NCBI GenBank assembly: GCA_009843635.1
Contig: VYDB01000015.1
Span: forward strand, 48,918 to 112,917
Length of the DNA: 64,000 nt
Origin: Gammaproteobacteria bacterium
GTDB taxonomy: Bacteria > Pseudomonadota > Gammaproteobacteria > Pseudomonadales > Azotimanducaceae
Direction of reading: 5' to 3'
Part shown: positions 9,116 through 19,939 of the stretch, one piece after another
Layout of the letters: each line of letters opens with the position of its first letter
Position numbering within the stretch: position 1 is the first letter of the stretch
Position numbers and translations under genes: made by a program
The notes under the pieces: generated by a model
Told to the model about the DNA's origin: nothing
Database searches by the model: none
The model's input: only the letters and a program-made list of their open reading frames with translations

Positions 9116-9841
9116 ATGGAGTGGCGCTTGGTCAAGGCGGAGGTCGATGAGCCGATGGAATCGGCGGAAGCGGTGTACCAGGAGCAGGTGGCCAAAGGCT
9201 TCCTTACCGCCAAGCTGGACGACTTGGTCGCCTGGGGACGGGCTCATTCGCTGTGGCCGTTCAACTTCGGCCTTTCCTGCTGCTACGTGGAAATGGCCAC
9301 CGCGCTCACCTCCCGCCATGACATGGCCCGCTTTGGCGCGGAAGTGATTCGGGCGACGCCGCGCCAAGCGGACTTGATCGTCATCGCCGGCACCGTGTTC
9401 CGCAAGATGGCCCCCGTGGTGCAGCACCTCTACGATCAACTGCTGGAGCCGAAGTGGGTCATTTCCATGGGCTCCTGCGCCAATTCCGGGGGCATGTTCG
9501 ACATCTACAGCGTGGTGCAGGGGGTGGACAAGTTCCTGCCGGTGGACGTTTACGTGCCCGGCTGCCCGCCGCGCCCGGAGGCCTTGATGCAGGGGCTGAC
9601 GCTATTGCAGGAAGCGGTCAAGGCGCGGCCCCGCCCCTATAGCTGGATCGTGGGCGAGGACGGCGAGGTCAGCAAGTACCAGCCAAGCCAGCGCGATGCC
9701 CGAACGCCGGATCGGATGCGCGTCACCGAACTTGAGGAACCCGCCCACGTGGGCGACGCACCTCTCTCGAAAGAACTGTTGCGGGCCAAGGTTCCGTCGC
9801 CCGCCACTCCGGGCCGTCCGGGCACCGGCAAGCGCCACTGA
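9116..9841 (+). CDS. nuoB: NADH-quinone oxidoreductase subunit B (N2 iron-sulfur subunit)
   Basis: A 241-residue protein. Cys55 and Cys56 (GLSCCYVEM), Cys121 ([10 protein letters not shown]) and Cys150 (VPGCPPRPE) are the four ligands of cluster N2, the last iron-sulfur cluster before ubiquinone. Their spacing is the same as in E. coli NuoB. Start ATG 9116 follows nuoA by one base; the frame is open further upstream inside nuoA, but the homology begins at MEWRLVKAE. About 50 residues beyond the conserved core form a charged, proline-rich C-terminal tail. The stop TGA shares its last base with the ATG of nuoCD, implying coupled translation. Confidence 0.96.
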   Translation: MEWRLVKAEVDEPMESAEAVYQEQVAKGFLTAKLDDLVAWGRAHSLWPFNFGLSCCYVEMATALTSRHDMARFGAEVIRATPRQADLIVIAGTVFRKMAPVVQHLYDQLLEPKWVISMGSCANSGGMFDIYSVVQGVDKFLPVDVYVPGCPPRPEALMQGLTLLQEAVKARPRPYSWIVGEDGEVSKYQPSQRDARTPDRMRVTELEEPAHVGDAPLSKELLRAKVPSPATPGRPGTGKRH

Positions 9842-11613
9842 TGGCGGAAGTTGCTGAACAGCCGGCGCCCGATACCGCCGCCGATGAGCCTTTAGGTGAA
9901 CTGGAGGCGCTGCGGCAGCGCTTGGGCGACGACATTCGGCTCCAAGAGACCGCGGACGGCATCCCCAACCTGTGGGTGCCCCGCAATCGCCTGCTGGAGG
10001 TCATGCGGGGGCTGAAGGACGACTACCCCCTGCTGTTTGACCTTTCCGCCGTGGACGAACGCGTCCGCAGCAATCGGGATGGCTTGCCGGACGCCGACTT
10101 CACGGTGTTCTACCACCTGATTTCCTTGGCGAAGAATTCGGATCTGCGCATCAAGGTGGCGCTGCCGGAGGGTGACAGCAACCTGCCGAGCCTCACCCCC
10201 GTTTGGCCGGCTGCCAATTGGTACGAGCGCGAGGCCTACGACATGTTCGGGGTCAACTTCGAAGGCCATCCGAACCTTTACCGCATTCTCACGCCGGCCC
10301 TGTGGGAAGGGCATCCGCTGCGCAAGGAGCATCCGGCCCGCGCCACGGAGATGGACCCCTTCCGCATGACCGACGAGTTGCTTGACGCCCAGCAGGAGAG
10401 CCTGCGCTTCAAGCCCGAGGAGTGGGGCATGTCCCGCGGCGCCAAGCACACGGACTTCATGTTCTTGAACTTGGGCCCCAACCACCCCAGCGTTCACGGC
10501 GTGTTCCGCATTGCCTTGCAGCTTGACGGCGAGGTCGTGGTCGATGCGGTGCCGGACATCGGCTACCACCACCGGGGCGCCGAGAAGATGGGCGAGCGGC
10601 AGTCCTGGCACACCTACATCCCCTACACTGACCGGGTGGACTACCTCGGCGGGGTGATGAACAACCTGCCCTACGTGATGGCGGTCGAGAAGATGGCCGG
10701 CATCGAGGTGCCGGATCGGGCCAAGGTGATCCGCATCATGATGTCGGAATTCTTCCGCATCGCCAGCCACCTGCTGTTTTTTGGCACCTTCGCCCAGGAT
10801 GTCGGCCAAATGTCGCCGGTGTTCTACATGTTCGCCGACCGGGAACGGTTGTTCAGCATCGTCGAGGCCATCACTGGCGGGCGCATGCATCCGTCCTGGT
10901 TCCGCATTGGCGGCGTCGGCCAGGACCTGCCGGAAGGCTGGGACACGATGGTGCGCGACTTCGTGGACTACATGCCTGCCCGCGTGGACCACTACGACAA
11001 GATGGCAACGAAGAACGGCATCCTCAAGCGGCGCACCATCGGCATCGGCCAGTACAACAGCGCGGAGGCCGTCGAGTGGGGCATCACCGGCCCCGGCATG
11101 CGCGCCACTGGCCTCGACTGGGACCTGCGCAAGCAGCGCCCCTACGGCGGCTACGACCAATTCGACTTTGAAGTGCCCTTGGCCGCCAACGGCGATTGCT
11201 ACGACCGCTGCGTGGTGCGGGTGGAGGAAATCCGCCAGAGCCTGCACATCATCCGCCAATGCCTGGACAACATGCCCGCCGGCCCCTACAAGGCCGACCA
11301 TCCGCAGACCACGCCGCCGCCCAAAGAGCGGACCATGCAGGACATCGAAACCCTGATCCAGCACTTCCTGAACGTGAGTTGGGGGCCGGTGATCCCGCCA
11401 TCGGAGTGCAGTGCCATGATCGAAGCCACCAAGGGCTGGAATTCCTACTACTTGACCTCGGACGGCGGCACCATGTCCTACCGCACCCGAATCCGCACCC
11501 CCTCGTTTCCGCACCTGCAGATGATTCCGCTCATTTCGCGCGGCTTCATGATCGCCGACCTGATCGCCATCATCGCCAGCATCGACTTCGTCATGGCGGA
11601 CGTGGACCGATGA
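9841..11613 (+). CDS. nuoC: NADH-quinone oxidoreductase fused subunit C/D
   Basis: A 590-residue fusion of NuoC and NuoD (also named nuoCD), as in E. coli and Pseudomonas. The N-terminal roughly 190 residues are the 30 kDa NuoC domain, with [20 protein letters not shown] and the LRKEHP ending. The rest is the 49 kDa NuoD domain, beginning with [14 protein letters not shown] and [15 protein letters not shown], which lines the quinone cavity against NuoB. It acts in the peripheral arm at the quinone reduction site. ATG 9841 overlaps the nuoB stop by one base, and the last bases overlap the nuoE start. Fusion is normal for gammaproteobacteria and supports the taxonomic call. Confidence 0.96.
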   Translation: MAEVAEQPAPDTAADEPLGELEALRQRLGDDIRLQETADGIPNLWVPRNRLLEVMRGLKDDYPLLFDLSAVDERVRSNRDGLPDADFTVFYHLISLAKNSDLRIKVALPEGDSNLPSLTPVWPAANWYEREAYDMFGVNFEGHPNLYRILTPALWEGHPLRKEHPARATEMDPFRMTDELLDAQQESLRFKPEEWGMSRGAKHTDFMFLNLGPNHPSVHGVFRIALQLDGEVVVDAVPDIGYHHRGAEKMGERQSWHTYIPYTDRVDYLGGVMNNLPYVMAVEKMAGIEVPDRAKVIRIMMSEFFRIASHLLFFGTFAQDVGQMSPVFYMFADRERLFSIVEAITGGRMHPSWFRIGGVGQDLPEGWDTMVRDFVDYMPARVDHYDKMATKNGILKRRTIGIGQYNSAEAVEWGITGPGMRATGLDWDLRKQRPYGGYDQFDFEVPLAANGDCYDRCVVRVEEIRQSLHIIRQCLDNMPAGPYKADHPQTTPPPKERTMQDIETLIQHFLNVSWGPVIPPSECSAMIEATKGWNSYYLTSDGGTMSYRTRIRTPSFPHLQMIPLISRGFMIADLIAIIASIDFVMADVDR

Positions 11614-12098
11614 GCGAGCCGGCCCTGATCCCCGTCCTTTCCGACGAGGAGGTGCGCGAGATCGAAGCCGAGTGCGCCCATCTGCCGGATCGAAAGTCCG
11701 CGGCCATCGACGCCATGATGATCGTCCAGCGCCATCGGGGCTGGGTATCCGACGAAAGCTTAAGCGCCATCGCCCATCTGCTCGGCATGTCGGTGGAGAA
11801 TCTCGACAGCATCGCCACCTTCTACAACCTGATCTTCCGCAAGCCGGTAGGACGGCACGTGGTGATGGTGTGCGACAGCGTCTCCTGCTACGTCATGGGT
11901 GCCGATTCCCTGCTCAAGCGCATAGAAGCGCATCTCGGCATCGGCCTGGGCCAAACCACGGCGGACGGCCGTTTCACGTTGCTGCCCATCGTCTGCTTGG
12001 GCGCCTGCGACAAGGCGCCAACGATGATGATCGGCGATGAACTCATCGAGAACGTGGATGCCGAGCAACTCGATGGCATTTTTGGGAGGTTCGAGTAG
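11610..12098 (+). CDS. nuoE: NADH-quinone oxidoreductase subunit E (24 kDa, N1a cluster)
   Basis: A 162-residue protein whose ATG overlaps the nuoCD stop by four bases (ATGA). Cys88 and Cys93 (CDSVSC) plus Cys129 and Cys133 (CLGAC) are the four ligands of the [2Fe-2S] cluster N1a, in thioredoxin-like fold. NuoE sits beside NuoF in the NADH-oxidising tip of complex I. The open frame reaches back to 11196 inside nuoCD, but homology starts at [14 protein letters not shown]. The stop TAG shares its last base with the GTG start of nuoF, so E and F are translationally coupled, as expected for a stoichiometric pair. Confidence 0.96.
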   Translation: MSEPALIPVLSDEEVREIEAECAHLPDRKSAAIDAMMIVQRHRGWVSDESLSAIAHLLGMSVENLDSIATFYNLIFRKPVGRHVVMVCDSVSCYVMGADSLLKRIEAHLGIGLGQTTADGRFTLLPIVCLGACDKAPTMMIGDELIENVDAEQLDGIFGRFE

Positions 12099-13390
12099 TG
12101 GCCAGCGGTGAGCGCCCCCTGATTGGCATCGTTGAGGAAGTAGGCGGATTGGTGGACCTAGGCGCTTACGAAGCCCACGAGGGCTATGCGGGCGCCCGCC
12201 AGGCGCTGACCGGCATGACGCCTGCGGAGGTCATAGCGTTGGTCAAGGACGCCAATCTCCGGGGGCGAGGCGGGGCTGGGTTCCCGACGGGGCTCAAGTG
12301 GAGCTTCGTACCCCAGGGCGAGGCATCGGACGGTGGCCTGAAGTACCTCGTCTGCAACGGCGACGAGATGGAGCCGGGCACCTTCAAGGACCGCTACCTC
12401 CTGGAGTACAACCCGCACCTGCTGGTGGAAGGCATGATCATCGGCGCCTACGCCATCGGCGCGGCCCAAGGCTACGTCTTTCTGCGCGGCGAGTACCATG
12501 AGCCCTACCGCCAACTGCAAAAGGCGATCGACGATGCCAAGGCCCGGGGCTACCTCGGCCAAAACATCCTCGGCAGCGGCTTCGATTTCGACCTGCGCAT
12601 CCACCGCAGCGCCGGCCGCTACATCTGCGGCGAGGAGACCGCCCTGCTGAACGCCTTGGAGGGCAAGCGGGCGCAGCCGCGCACCAAGCCGCCGTTTCCA
12701 CCCGCCAGCGGCGCTTGGGGGCGGCCCACCATCGTCAACAACGTCGAAACCTTCTGCAACGTGCCCAGCATCCTGCGCAACGGCGTCGAGTGGTACCAGG
12801 ATCTTGGGCTCGGCGACGATGCCGGCACCAAGCTCTACGGCGTATCCGGCCGCGTCAACAAGCCCGGCCTATGGGAACTGCCCATCGGCACTCCCATCCG
12901 CGAGATCATCGACGTCCACGCCGGCGGCATGCAGGACGGCTACAAGCTGCGCGGCCTGCTGCCCGGCGGCGCATCCACCGATTTCCTGGTCGAACAGCAC
13001 TTCGACCTCGCCATGGACTACGGCACCATCCAAGCAGCCGGCAGCCGCATGGGCACCGGTACCATGATCCTGATGGACGATTCCATCTGCCCGGTGGACA
13101 TGTGCCGCAACCTTGAGCACTTCTTCGCCCAAGAGTCCTGCGGCTTCTGCACCCCCTGCCGGGAAGGCCTGCCTTGGGTGGAGCAGTTGCTGACCGACAT
13201 CGAGGAAGGCCGCGGCCAACCCGGAGACTTGGAACTGCTGGACCGCAACGCCCAATTCATCGGCGGCGTCACCAACACCTTCTGCCTGCACGCGCCAGGC
13301 GCCATCGAGCCGCTGGCCAGCGCGCTGAAGCACTTCCGGGAGGATTTTGAGGAGCACATCCGAACCGGTGAGTGCCCCTATCGACGGTAG
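12098..13390 (+). CDS. nuoF: NADH-quinone oxidoreductase subunit F (51 kDa, NADH/FMN/N3)
   Basis: A 430-residue subunit that binds NADH and FMN. The flavin/nucleotide loop GRGGAGFPTGLKW and the CNGDEMEPGTFKDR segment are intact. Cluster N3 ligands appear as ESCGFCTPCREG at about residues 346-357 and Cys in NTFCLHAPGA near 395. The GTG start at 12098 overlaps the nuoE stop by one base. In the usual order nuoG would follow directly; here 68 bases with a small hairpin separate nuoF from an acyl-CoA synthetase gene. The protein itself shows no sign of damage. Confidence 0.96.
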   Translation: MASGERPLIGIVEEVGGLVDLGAYEAHEGYAGARQALTGMTPAEVIALVKDANLRGRGGAGFPTGLKWSFVPQGEASDGGLKYLVCNGDEMEPGTFKDRYLLEYNPHLLVEGMIIGAYAIGAAQGYVFLRGEYHEPYRQLQKAIDDAKARGYLGQNILGSGFDFDLRIHRSAGRYICGEETALLNALEGKRAQPRTKPPFPPASGAWGRPTIVNNVETFCNVPSILRNGVEWYQDLGLGDDAGTKLYGVSGRVNKPGLWELPIGTPIREIIDVHAGGMQDGYKLRGLLPGGASTDFLVEQHFDLAMDYGTIQAAGSRMGTGTMILMDDSICPVDMCRNLEHFFAQESCGFCTPCREGLPWVEQLLTDIEEGRGQPGDLELLDRNAQFIGGVTNTFCLHAPGAIEPLASALKHFREDFEEHIRTGECPYRR

Positions 13391-13417
13391 GGGTAGGGAA
13401 TAGTCAACACATCGGAT

Positions 13418-13432
13418 AAGGCGCGCCGCCTT
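13418..13432 (+). other. Small GC hairpin between nuoF and the inserted synthetase gene
   Basis: A perfect 6-bp stem (AAGGCG/CGCCTT) with a CGC triloop lies 28 bases after the nuoF stop. Only three T residues follow, so it is a weak terminator at best. It could act as an mRNA processing or stability boundary between nuoF and the next gene. Confidence 0.4.
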
Positions 13433-13458
13433 TGGCAAGCCGTTGGGGGAACGACACC

Positions 13459-15012
13459 ATGCCGGACATGCTGACCGAGTTGGCCGCCCAGTTGGGCGAC
13501 AAGCCCGCGCTCATCGATGACCGGCCGGACGGCACAGTTCTTCAGTGGAGTTTTGCCGAGTTGGAGGCCAACGCCAACCGGCTGGCGCGCGTGTTCATGG
13601 CGCACGGCGTCGAACCGGGGGACAAGGTGCTCTGGTGCGGCCAGAATTCGATGTGGCCGGTGGCCTGCGGGCATGCGGCGCGCAAGGCGGGAGCCATCTC
13701 GGTGCCGCTGAACTACCGGCTCACCGCCGAGGAGGCGGCCTACGTCACCCATAATTCCGATGCCAAGATCGTCTTGGCCGATTCACCTTATGCGGCGTTG
13801 TTCGAACGCATTCGCCCGCAAACGCCGCAGGTCGCGGCAGTCATGATCTTCGACGGCGTGGCGGGCGAGGGTCAGCTTGAGCTGGCTGGGCTGCTGGACG
13901 GCGTGGATGCCGGGCCGGTGGACGTGGAGGCGAACCCAGCCGAGACCGGCACCATGATCTACACCTCGGGAACCACTGGCAATCCGAAGGGCGCGGTGCG
14001 CACCGGTGCCGGGGACCCGGAGCAGGGCGCCCAGATGGTTGCGCTCTACGGCTGGCGTTCGGACGATGTTTACCTCGCCACCGGTCCCATATACCACTCC
14101 GGCCCCGGCGGTTTTTTGGCGCTGGCGCTGTCATTGGGCAATACGTCCGTGCTGCAGCGGGCCTTCGACGCCGAGGATTGGCTGCGCCTGCTGGACAAGT
14201 ACGCCGTCACCGCCACCTTTGCCGCGCCGACGCCGGTGCGGCGCATCTGCCAACTGCCTGACGAGGTGCTGGCGAAGTACGACCGCAGCCGCCTGCGCAT
14301 CACCATCGCCAACGCTGCGCCCTGGTCCTACGCCTTGAAGCTGGACTACTTGGAGCGTTTCCCGGAACGGTCCCTGTTCGAAGTGTACGGCTCAACGGAA
14401 CTGGGCGTGAACACCATACTTACCCCGGAGTTCCAGCGCAGCAAGCCCGGTTCCTGCGGAAAGCCCGCGCCGGGCGTGGACATCCGCCTGTACGCGGAGG
14501 ACGGCAGCGTGGTGTCGGAGCCGCGCCAGCCCGGCGAGCTGTTCATCCGCTCCGCCGCCATGTTCAGCACCTACTACAAGGCCCGCGACAAGTTTCTCGC
14601 CGACCGGCGCGATGGCTGGCAGACAGTGGGCGACATCGCCTACTTTGACGAGGACGGCTTCTACTTCATCTGCGACCGCAAGAAGGACATGATCATCTCC
14701 GGCGGCGTCAACATCTATCCCGCTGAGATCGAACATGCCCTAGAACTGCACGGCGACGTGCAGGAGGCCGCGGTGTTCGGCATCCCCAGCGAGGAGTGGG
14801 GCGAAAGCGTCCACGCGGTGGTGGTGGCCCGGCCCGGATCGGGGCTCGACACCGACGGAGTAACCGCCTACGCCAGGGAGCACCTGGCGGGCTACAAGGT
14901 TCCGCGTTCGGTGTCCTTCGTCGATGAAATCCCGAAAACGGGATCCGGCAAAATCCTCAAGCGCGAATTGCGGGTGCCGTACTGGAAGGATCACGAGTCG
15001 AGCGTGCTCTGA
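13459..15012 (+). CDS. Acyl-CoA synthetase (AMP-forming, ANL superfamily) located inside the nuo operon
   Basis: A 517-residue AMP-forming ligase. The phosphate-binding loop is TMIYTSGTTGNPKGA at about residues 157-171, the adenylate motif YGSTELG lies near 310, and the C-terminal hinge DRKKDMIISGGVNIYP and catalytic lysine segment PKTGSGKILKREL are intact. It should activate a carboxylic acid to its CoA ester with ATP. ATG 13459 is chosen because GGGGGA lies eight bases upstream; an in-frame TTG at 13432 is less likely. It is flanked by nuoF and nuoG on the same strand, an unusual location. Composition looks like its neighbours. Chain length or aromatic preference cannot be told. Confidence 0.88.
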   Translation: MPDMLTELAAQLGDKPALIDDRPDGTVLQWSFAELEANANRLARVFMAHGVEPGDKVLWCGQNSMWPVACGHAARKAGAISVPLNYRLTAEEAAYVTHNSDAKIVLADSPYAALFERIRPQTPQVAAVMIFDGVAGEGQLELAGLLDGVDAGPVDVEANPAETGTMIYTSGTTGNPKGAVRTGAGDPEQGAQMVALYGWRSDDVYLATGPIYHSGPGGFLALALSLGNTSVLQRAFDAEDWLRLLDKYAVTATFAAPTPVRRICQLPDEVLAKYDRSRLRITIANAAPWSYALKLDYLERFPERSLFEVYGSTELGVNTILTPEFQRSKPGSCGKPAPGVDIRLYAEDGSVVSEPRQPGELFIRSAAMFSTYYKARDKFLADRRDGWQTVGDIAYFDEDGFYFICDRKKDMIISGGVNIYPAEIEHALELHGDVQEAAVFGIPSEEWGESVHAVVVARPGSGLDTDGVTAYAREHLAGYKVPRSVSFVDEIPKTGSGKILKRELRVPYWKDHESSVL

Positions 15013-15050
15013 ACCCCAAACTATTGCTCCAAGGCGCGATGGCCTGTATG

Positions 15051-15080
15051 GTGGCGGCGTTTTTTGACACCTCCCGCCAC
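15051..15080 (+). other. Inverted repeat between synthetase gene and nuoG
   Basis: GTGGCGG at 15051-15057 pairs with CCGCCAC at 15074-15080 around a 16-base loop containing a run of six T. The T run lies in the loop, not after the stem, so it is not a standard terminator. The 160-base spacer 15013-15172 shows nothing else convincing and may hold a secondary promoter for nuoG onward. Confidence 0.35.
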
Positions 15081-15172
15081 ACTTCCATGGAACCGATGGA
15101 AACTGCCTCCTTTAGGGGCCGTTGGGCTGTGTTGCTGGATCGAAGAAATGAGTGCTGAGGACTAACGCCGAT

Positions 15173-17908
15173 ATGGCCCGCGTCAACATAGACGGCAAGG
15201 ACTACGAGCTAACCGCTGGCCAAAATCTGCTGCAGGCGGTGCTGTCCGAACACTTGGACCTCCCTTACTTCTGCTGGCACCCGGCCATGGGCTCGGTCGG
15301 CTCCTGCCGGCTGTGCGCCGTCATTCAGTTTGCCGATGCGGACGATGAGCGCGGCCGCCTGCAGATGGCCTGCATGGTGAACGTGCAGGACGGCATGCGG
15401 ATCTCCATCGACGCGGACTTTGCCGCTGATTTCCGCAAGCAGGTGATCGAGTGGCTGATGGAGAACCATCCCCACGACTGTCCGGTGTGCGAAGAGGGCG
15501 GCGAGTGCCATCTTCAAGACATGACGGTGATGACCGGGCACACCAGCCGCCGCTATGGGGGCCCCAAGCGCACCTTCCGCAACCAGTACCTCGGCCCCTT
15601 CATCGGCCATGAGATGAACCGCTGCATCACCTGCTACCGCTGCGTTCGCTACTACCAGGACTACGCGGGCGGACGCGACTTGCAGGCCTTCGGCTCCCGT
15701 TCGCGCATGTTCTTTGGCCGCGAATCGGACGGCGTGCTGGAAAACGAGTTTGCCGGCAACTTGGTCGAAGTCTGCCCGACCGGCGTCTTCACCGACAAGC
15801 CTTTCAGCGAAACCTACACCCGCAAGTGGGATCTGCAGTCGGCGCCCTCGGTCTGCCCCGGCTGCGCGGTCGGCTGCAACACGCTGCCCGGCGAGCGCTA
15901 CGGGTCGCTGAAGCGGGTGCACAACCGCTACCACCCCGATGTCAACGGCTACTTCCTCTGCGACCGGGGCCGCTTCGGCGGCCACTTCGTCAACAGCCCA
16001 GCCCGCTTGCGCCAAGCCGGCGCCAAGGCCGGGGATGGCGTGTTTGAGGGTTTGGACGCGGCGGCGGCCACCGAACGAGTGGCGGCGGTTCTGGGCCGCG
16101 GCCGGGTGTTGGGCATTGGCTCGCCCCGCGCCTCGCTGGAAAGCAACTTTGCCCTCAAGGCGCTGGTGGGGGATGAGAATTTCAGCACCGGCGTCGCCGC
16201 CGGCGAGGCGGCGCTCGATCAGCTCATGCTGTCCATCTACCAAGCCGGCGGCGCGCGCATCGCCACGACCGTCGAAGCGGAGTCCGCAGACGCCGTGCTG
16301 GTGCTCGGCGAGGACGTGGCCAACACCGCGCCGCGCATGGCCCTGGCTTTGCGCCAGAGCGTAAACAACAAGCCCTTGGACATGGCTGCCGACGCCGGCA
16401 TCCCGCTGTGGCAGGACGCCGGCGTGCGCGGCCATGCGCAGCATGCGAAAAGCCCGTTTTTCATCGCCACGCCCGCCCCCACCCGCATCGACGACTTGGC
16501 GGCGGGAACGTTGCGGGCAGCGCCCCAGGATGTCGCTGCTGCCGGCTTCGCCATCGCCCACGGCATTGACGGCCGCTTTGCCCAAGCCGAGGGCGCGGAT
16601 GCCGGCTTCGTGGCGCAAGCAGTCGCGGCGCTCAGCGAGGCTGAGCGTCCGCTGATCGTCTCCGGCACCGCCTGTGGGTCGGCGGCAGTGCTGCAAGCCG
16701 CGGCCAACGTGGCCTGGGCACTGCAGGGGCAGGGCAAGGACGCTGGCCTGTTGTTGGCGGGACGGGAGGCCAACAGTCTCGGTGCCGCAATGCTCGGCGG
16801 CGAATTGACCCTCGAGGACGCTCTTAAGCGCCTGGCTGAAGGCGCAGCCGACAGCGTCGTTATCTTGGAAAACGATCTGCACCGGCGGTTGGACGGAGAG
16901 GCCGCCGATCGAGCCTTGGCCAATGCCGCCGACGTGGTGGTGCTCGACGTGCTCGAAACCGCCACCGCGGAGACCGCGACCTTGGCGTTGCCCGCCGCCA
17001 GCTATGCGGAAAGCACCGGCACCTTCGTCAATCACGAAGGACGCGCCCAGCGCTTCTACCAAGTCTTTGAACCGCAACAGGATGTGGCCCCAGCTTGGCG
17101 ATGGCTGGCCAACGCCGCCATAACGGCCGGCCGCAACGACTTGCGCTGGCAGCACGTTGATGACGTGGCGCGGGCTTGCGCGGATGGCAACCCGCATCTG
17201 GAAGGCGTCGTGCGTACCGCGCCGGATGCCGCCCATCGCAACGGCGCGGGCCAACGCATCCCGCGCATGACCCATCGCGCCAGTGGACGGACCGCCATGG
17301 ACGCCCACATCAGCGTCCATGAGCCGAAGCCCACCGTGGACGAGCAGACGCCCTTCTCCTATTCCATGGAAGGCCAGAATGGCGGCGAGGTGGCCGCTCT
17401 GATTCCCTATGTGTGGTCGCCCGGATGGAATTCCAACCAGTCCGTGTTCAAGTTCCAGCAGGAGGTGGCGGGGCCGCTGCAAGGCGGCGACGTGGGCGTG
17501 CGGCTGATCGAGCCCGAGCCCAGCCCGGCAGAGGCTTTGGCCACCAAGTACCGCGAGCCGCCCACCTTCGACTCCGCCGGATTGCAGTGGGTGCCGCTGC
17601 ACCATGTGTTCGGCTCCGACGAACTGTCCGCCCATTCACCGCCCATCGTCGAGCGCAGTACGGGCGCAGAGGTGGTTTTGCACCCTGATGATGCCGATGC
17701 GCTGGGCTTGGTGGATGGCCAGGGCGCGCGAATCGCCGGGGCGGGGTCAATGGCCGTGCGCTTGGAACCTGATATGGCGAAAGGCTGCGCCGGGATCGTG
17801 CTCGGCATGCTCGATGGCGCCCAAGTGCTGCCCGCGGGCGGTGCGGAACTGTCGCCCGACCCGGACTTCAAGCCGCGCCGGGCACCGGAAGTCATCGCCA
17901 GGGGCTAG
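15173..17908 (+). CDS. nuoG: NADH-quinone oxidoreductase subunit G (75 kDa)
   Basis: A 911-residue iron-sulfur subunit, close to the 908 of E. coli. Cys34, Cys45, Cys48 and Cys67 ligate N1b. His99, Cys103, Cys106 and Cys112 ligate N5. CITCYRC and the later VEVCPTG supply N4. CPGCAVGC plus a downstream YFLCDRGR give the extra N7 cluster of the E. coli type. A long molybdopterin-oxidoreductase-like but inactive C-terminal domain follows. ATG 15173 is preceded by GAGGA about 11 bases away; a GTG at 15152 would add seven residues. It passes electrons from NuoE/F toward NuoI. It is separated from nuoF by an acyl-CoA synthetase gene. Confidence 0.96.
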   Translation: MARVNIDGKDYELTAGQNLLQAVLSEHLDLPYFCWHPAMGSVGSCRLCAVIQFADADDERGRLQMACMVNVQDGMRISIDADFAADFRKQVIEWLMENHPHDCPVCEEGGECHLQDMTVMTGHTSRRYGGPKRTFRNQYLGPFIGHEMNRCITCYRCVRYYQDYAGGRDLQAFGSRSRMFFGRESDGVLENEFAGNLVEVCPTGVFTDKPFSETYTRKWDLQSAPSVCPGCAVGCNTLPGERYGSLKRVHNRYHPDVNGYFLCDRGRFGGHFVNSPARLRQAGAKAGDGVFEGLDAAAATERVAAVLGRGRVLGIGSPRASLESNFALKALVGDENFSTGVAAGEAALDQLMLSIYQAGGARIATTVEAESADAVLVLGEDVANTAPRMALALRQSVNNKPLDMAADAGIPLWQDAGVRGHAQHAKSPFFIATPAPTRIDDLAAGTLRAAPQDVAAAGFAIAHGIDGRFAQAEGADAGFVAQAVAALSEAERPLIVSGTACGSAAVLQAAANVAWALQGQGKDAGLLLAGREANSLGAAMLGGELTLEDALKRLAEGAADSVVILENDLHRRLDGEAADRALANAADVVVLDVLETATAETATLALPAASYAESTGTFVNHEGRAQRFYQVFEPQQDVAPAWRWLANAAITAGRNDLRWQHVDDVARACADGNPHLEGVVRTAPDAAHRNGAGQRIPRMTHRASGRTAMDAHISVHEPKPTVDEQTPFSYSMEGQNGGEVAALIPYVWSPGWNSNQSVFKFQQEVAGPLQGGDVGVRLIEPEPSPAEALATKYREPPTFDSAGLQWVPLHHVFGSDELSAHSPPIVERSTGAEVVLHPDDADALGLVDGQGARIAGAGSMAVRLEPDMAKGCAGIVLGMLDGAQVLPAGGAELSPDPDFKPRRAPEVIARG

Positions 17909-17918
17909 GGCGGACACC

Positions 17919-18899
17919 GTGGAACCCAACACTTTCCTAGGCATTGAATACGGCTTCATCATGATCGTGCCGGTGCTCGGCGGGGCGCTTGCCGCTGCCG
18001 GGCTGCTGGTCTGGTGGGAACGGCGGCTGCTGGGTTTCTGGCAAGACCGGCTGGGGCCCAACCGACTGGGACCCTTCGGCATACTGCAAATCGTCGCCGA
18101 CGTCATCAAGCTGTTCACCAAGGACGACTGGGTGCCGCCGTTCGCCGACCGGGTGGTGTTCACCCTAGCGCCGGCCGCCATCGCCGCAGGCATGTTGATG
18201 GGCTTCGTGGTGGTGCCCTTCGGCCCGGGGCTGGCGGTGGTCGACCTGAACATCGGTGTGCTGTTCTTCCTGGCCATGACCGCAGTGACCGTCTATGGGG
18301 TGCTACTCGGCGGGCTGGCCAGCAACAACAAGTACTCCCTGCTCGGCGGCCTGCGCACCGGGGCGCAGATGGTCACCTACGAAGTGTTCATGGGGCTGTC
18401 AATCATGGGCGTCGTGCTGCTGAGCGGCTCCTTCAGCTTGAGCGAAATCGTGAAAGCCCAGGAGGAGGGGATGTGGTTCGTCTTTCCCCAGGTGCTCGGC
18501 TTCATCGTCTTCTTCATCGCCGGGTTGGCGGAGACCCATCGCCTGCCGTTCGACCTGCCGGAGGCGGAGCATGAACTCGCCGCCGGGTTCCATACCGAGT
18601 ACTCGTCGATGAAGTTCGGCCTCATCATGGTGGGGGAGTACATCGGCGTGATTCTCTCCTCCGCCATGATCGTGACGCTGTTCTTCGGCGGCTGGCTGGG
18701 GCCGGCCTTCCTGCCTCCCATCGTCTGGTTCACGCTCAAGACGGCCTTCTTCGTCTGCAGCTTCATCCTGCTGCGGGCGGCCATTCCGCGGCCGCGCTAC
18801 GACCAACTCATGTCCCTGGGCTGGAAGGTGCTGCTGCCCATCACCTTGGTCAACCTGCTGGCCACCGGCGCCATCGCGCTGCTGCAACAGGGGGCGTAA
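17919..18899 (+). CDS. nuoH: NADH-quinone oxidoreductase subunit H
   Basis: A 326-residue membrane subunit with eight hydrophobic segments. The loop [20 protein letters not shown] and the acidic segment [16 protein letters not shown] are NuoH signatures at the quinone entrance and the proton-coupling E-channel. The start is GTG 17919, ten bases after the nuoG stop; the frame is open far upstream within nuoG, but the homology and spacing favour GTG. NuoH joins the hydrophilic arm to the membrane arm. Confidence 0.95.
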   Translation: MEPNTFLGIEYGFIMIVPVLGGALAAAGLLVWWERRLLGFWQDRLGPNRLGPFGILQIVADVIKLFTKDDWVPPFADRVVFTLAPAAIAAGMLMGFVVVPFGPGLAVVDLNIGVLFFLAMTAVTVYGVLLGGLASNNKYSLLGGLRTGAQMVTYEVFMGLSIMGVVLLSGSFSLSEIVKAQEEGMWFVFPQVLGFIVFFIAGLAETHRLPFDLPEAEHELAAGFHTEYSSMKFGLIMVGEYIGVILSSAMIVTLFFGGWLGPAFLPPIVWFTLKTAFFVCSFILLRAAIPRPRYDQLMSLGWKVLLPITLVNLLATGAIALLQQGA

Positions 18900-18905
18900 C
18901 GCGCT

Positions 18906-19421
18906 ATGTGGAGCCATCTGAGAACCCTGTGGACGGTGCTTCAGCACACCTTTTCACGTAACGAGACCGTGCAGTACCCGGAGGAGATGCCCTACTTGGC
19001 GCCACGCTACCGAGGGCGCATCGTGCTCACCCGGGACCCGGACGGGGAGGAGCGCTGCGTGGCCTGCAACCTGTGCGCCGTGGCCTGCCCGGTGGACTGC
19101 ATCGCGCTGCAGAAGACCCAAGGCGAGGATGGCCGCTGGTATCCCGATTTCTTCCGCATCAACTTCTCGCGCTGCATCATGTGCGGCATGTGCGAGGAGG
19201 CCTGCCCGACCTACGCCATCCAGCTCACGCCGGACTTCGAGCTGGCCGAGTACAGCCGCGACAACATGGTCTATGAAAAGGAGCACCTGCTGATCGACGG
19301 CGTCGGCAAGTACCCGGACTACTCCTTCTGGCAGGTGGCCGGCAAGACCATACACGGCAAGGACAAGGGCGAGGCGCAAAAGGAATTGCCGCCGCTGGAC
19401 GTGCGCGAGCTGCTGCCGTGA
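18906..19421 (+). CDS. nuoI: NADH-quinone oxidoreductase subunit I (two 4Fe-4S clusters)
   Basis: A 171-residue ferredoxin-like subunit. Cys51, 54, 57 with Cys100, and Cys90, 93, 96 with Cys61, form the two CxxCxxCxxxCP motifs that hold clusters N6a and N6b, carrying electrons from NuoG to N2 in NuoB. The N-terminus ([14 protein letters not shown]) is the amphipathic membrane anchor. ATG 18906 follows nuoH by six bases, and the stop TGA is entered by the GTG of nuoJ with a four-base overlap. Confidence 0.96.
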   Translation: MWSHLRTLWTVLQHTFSRNETVQYPEEMPYLAPRYRGRIVLTRDPDGEERCVACNLCAVACPVDCIALQKTQGEDGRWYPDFFRINFSRCIMCGMCEEACPTYAIQLTPDFELAEYSRDNMVYEKEHLLIDGVGKYPDYSFWQVAGKTIHGKDKGEAQKELPPLDVRELLP

Positions 19422-19939
19422 GCCTTGAACTCGCCTTGTTCTACTTGGCGGCGCTGGTGTCGCTGTCGGCCACGGTACTGACCGTGACCCGCACCAACGC
19501 CTCCCATGCGCTGATCTACCTCATCATCTCGCTGCTGGCCGTGGCGCTGATCTTCTTCCTGCTCGGCGCGCCCTTTGCGGCCGCCCTGGAAATCGTCATC
19601 TACGCGGGCGCCATCATGGTGCTGTTCCTGTTCGTGGTGATGATGCTGAACTTGGGCCGGGAAACCGTTGCGCAGGAGCGGCGCTGGCTGGCGCCGAAAA
19701 TGTGGATCGGGCCGGGCATTTTCGCCGCGGTGCTGTTGCTGGAACTGCTCTACTTGATCGTCGGCACGGAAGTCGTGACGTCGGGCAAAGGCGTATCGCC
19801 CAAGGAAGTCGGCATCGAGCTGTTCGGACCCTATTTGCTCGCCGTGGAACTGGCGTCCATTCTGCTGCTCGCCGCGTTGGTGGGGGCCTTCCACCTTGGC
19901 CGGCGCTACATGCGGGCACGGCGGGAGGAAATCGAATGA
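19418..19939 (+). CDS. nuoJ: NADH-quinone oxidoreductase subunit J
   Basis: A 173-residue membrane subunit with five hydrophobic helices. The third helix pattern [22 protein letters not shown] is the conserved pi-bulge helix of NuoJ. GTG 19418 overlaps the nuoI stop by four bases, and the nuoK ATG overlaps the nuoJ stop by four bases, giving a chain of coupled translation. It belongs to the proton-pumping arm between NuoH/A and NuoK. Confidence 0.94.
   Translation: MSLELALFYLAALVSLSATVLTVTRTNASHALIYLIISLLAVALIFFLLGAPFAAALEIVIYAGAIMVLFLFVVMMLNLGRETVAQERRWLAPKMWIGPGIFAAVLLLELLYLIVGTEVVTSGKGVSPKEVGIELFGPYLLAVELASILLLAALVGAFHLGRRYMRARREEIE

Noticed and set aside
9841..11613. Fusion of nuoC and nuoD as a novelty
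   Set aside because: This fusion is the normal state in E. coli and Pseudomonas complex I.
13418..13432. Intrinsic terminator splitting the nuo operon
   Set aside because: The stem is short and only three T follow; it cannot be called a terminator from sequence.
15209..17635. An 808-codon open frame on the minus strand opposite nuoG, and similar long antisense frames at 20870-22180, 51637-53796, 9892-11514 and 5175-6704
   Set aside because: They mirror the codon structure of strongly conserved plus-strand genes in GC-rich DNA, have no recognisable domains and cross gene borders; they are by-products of base composition.
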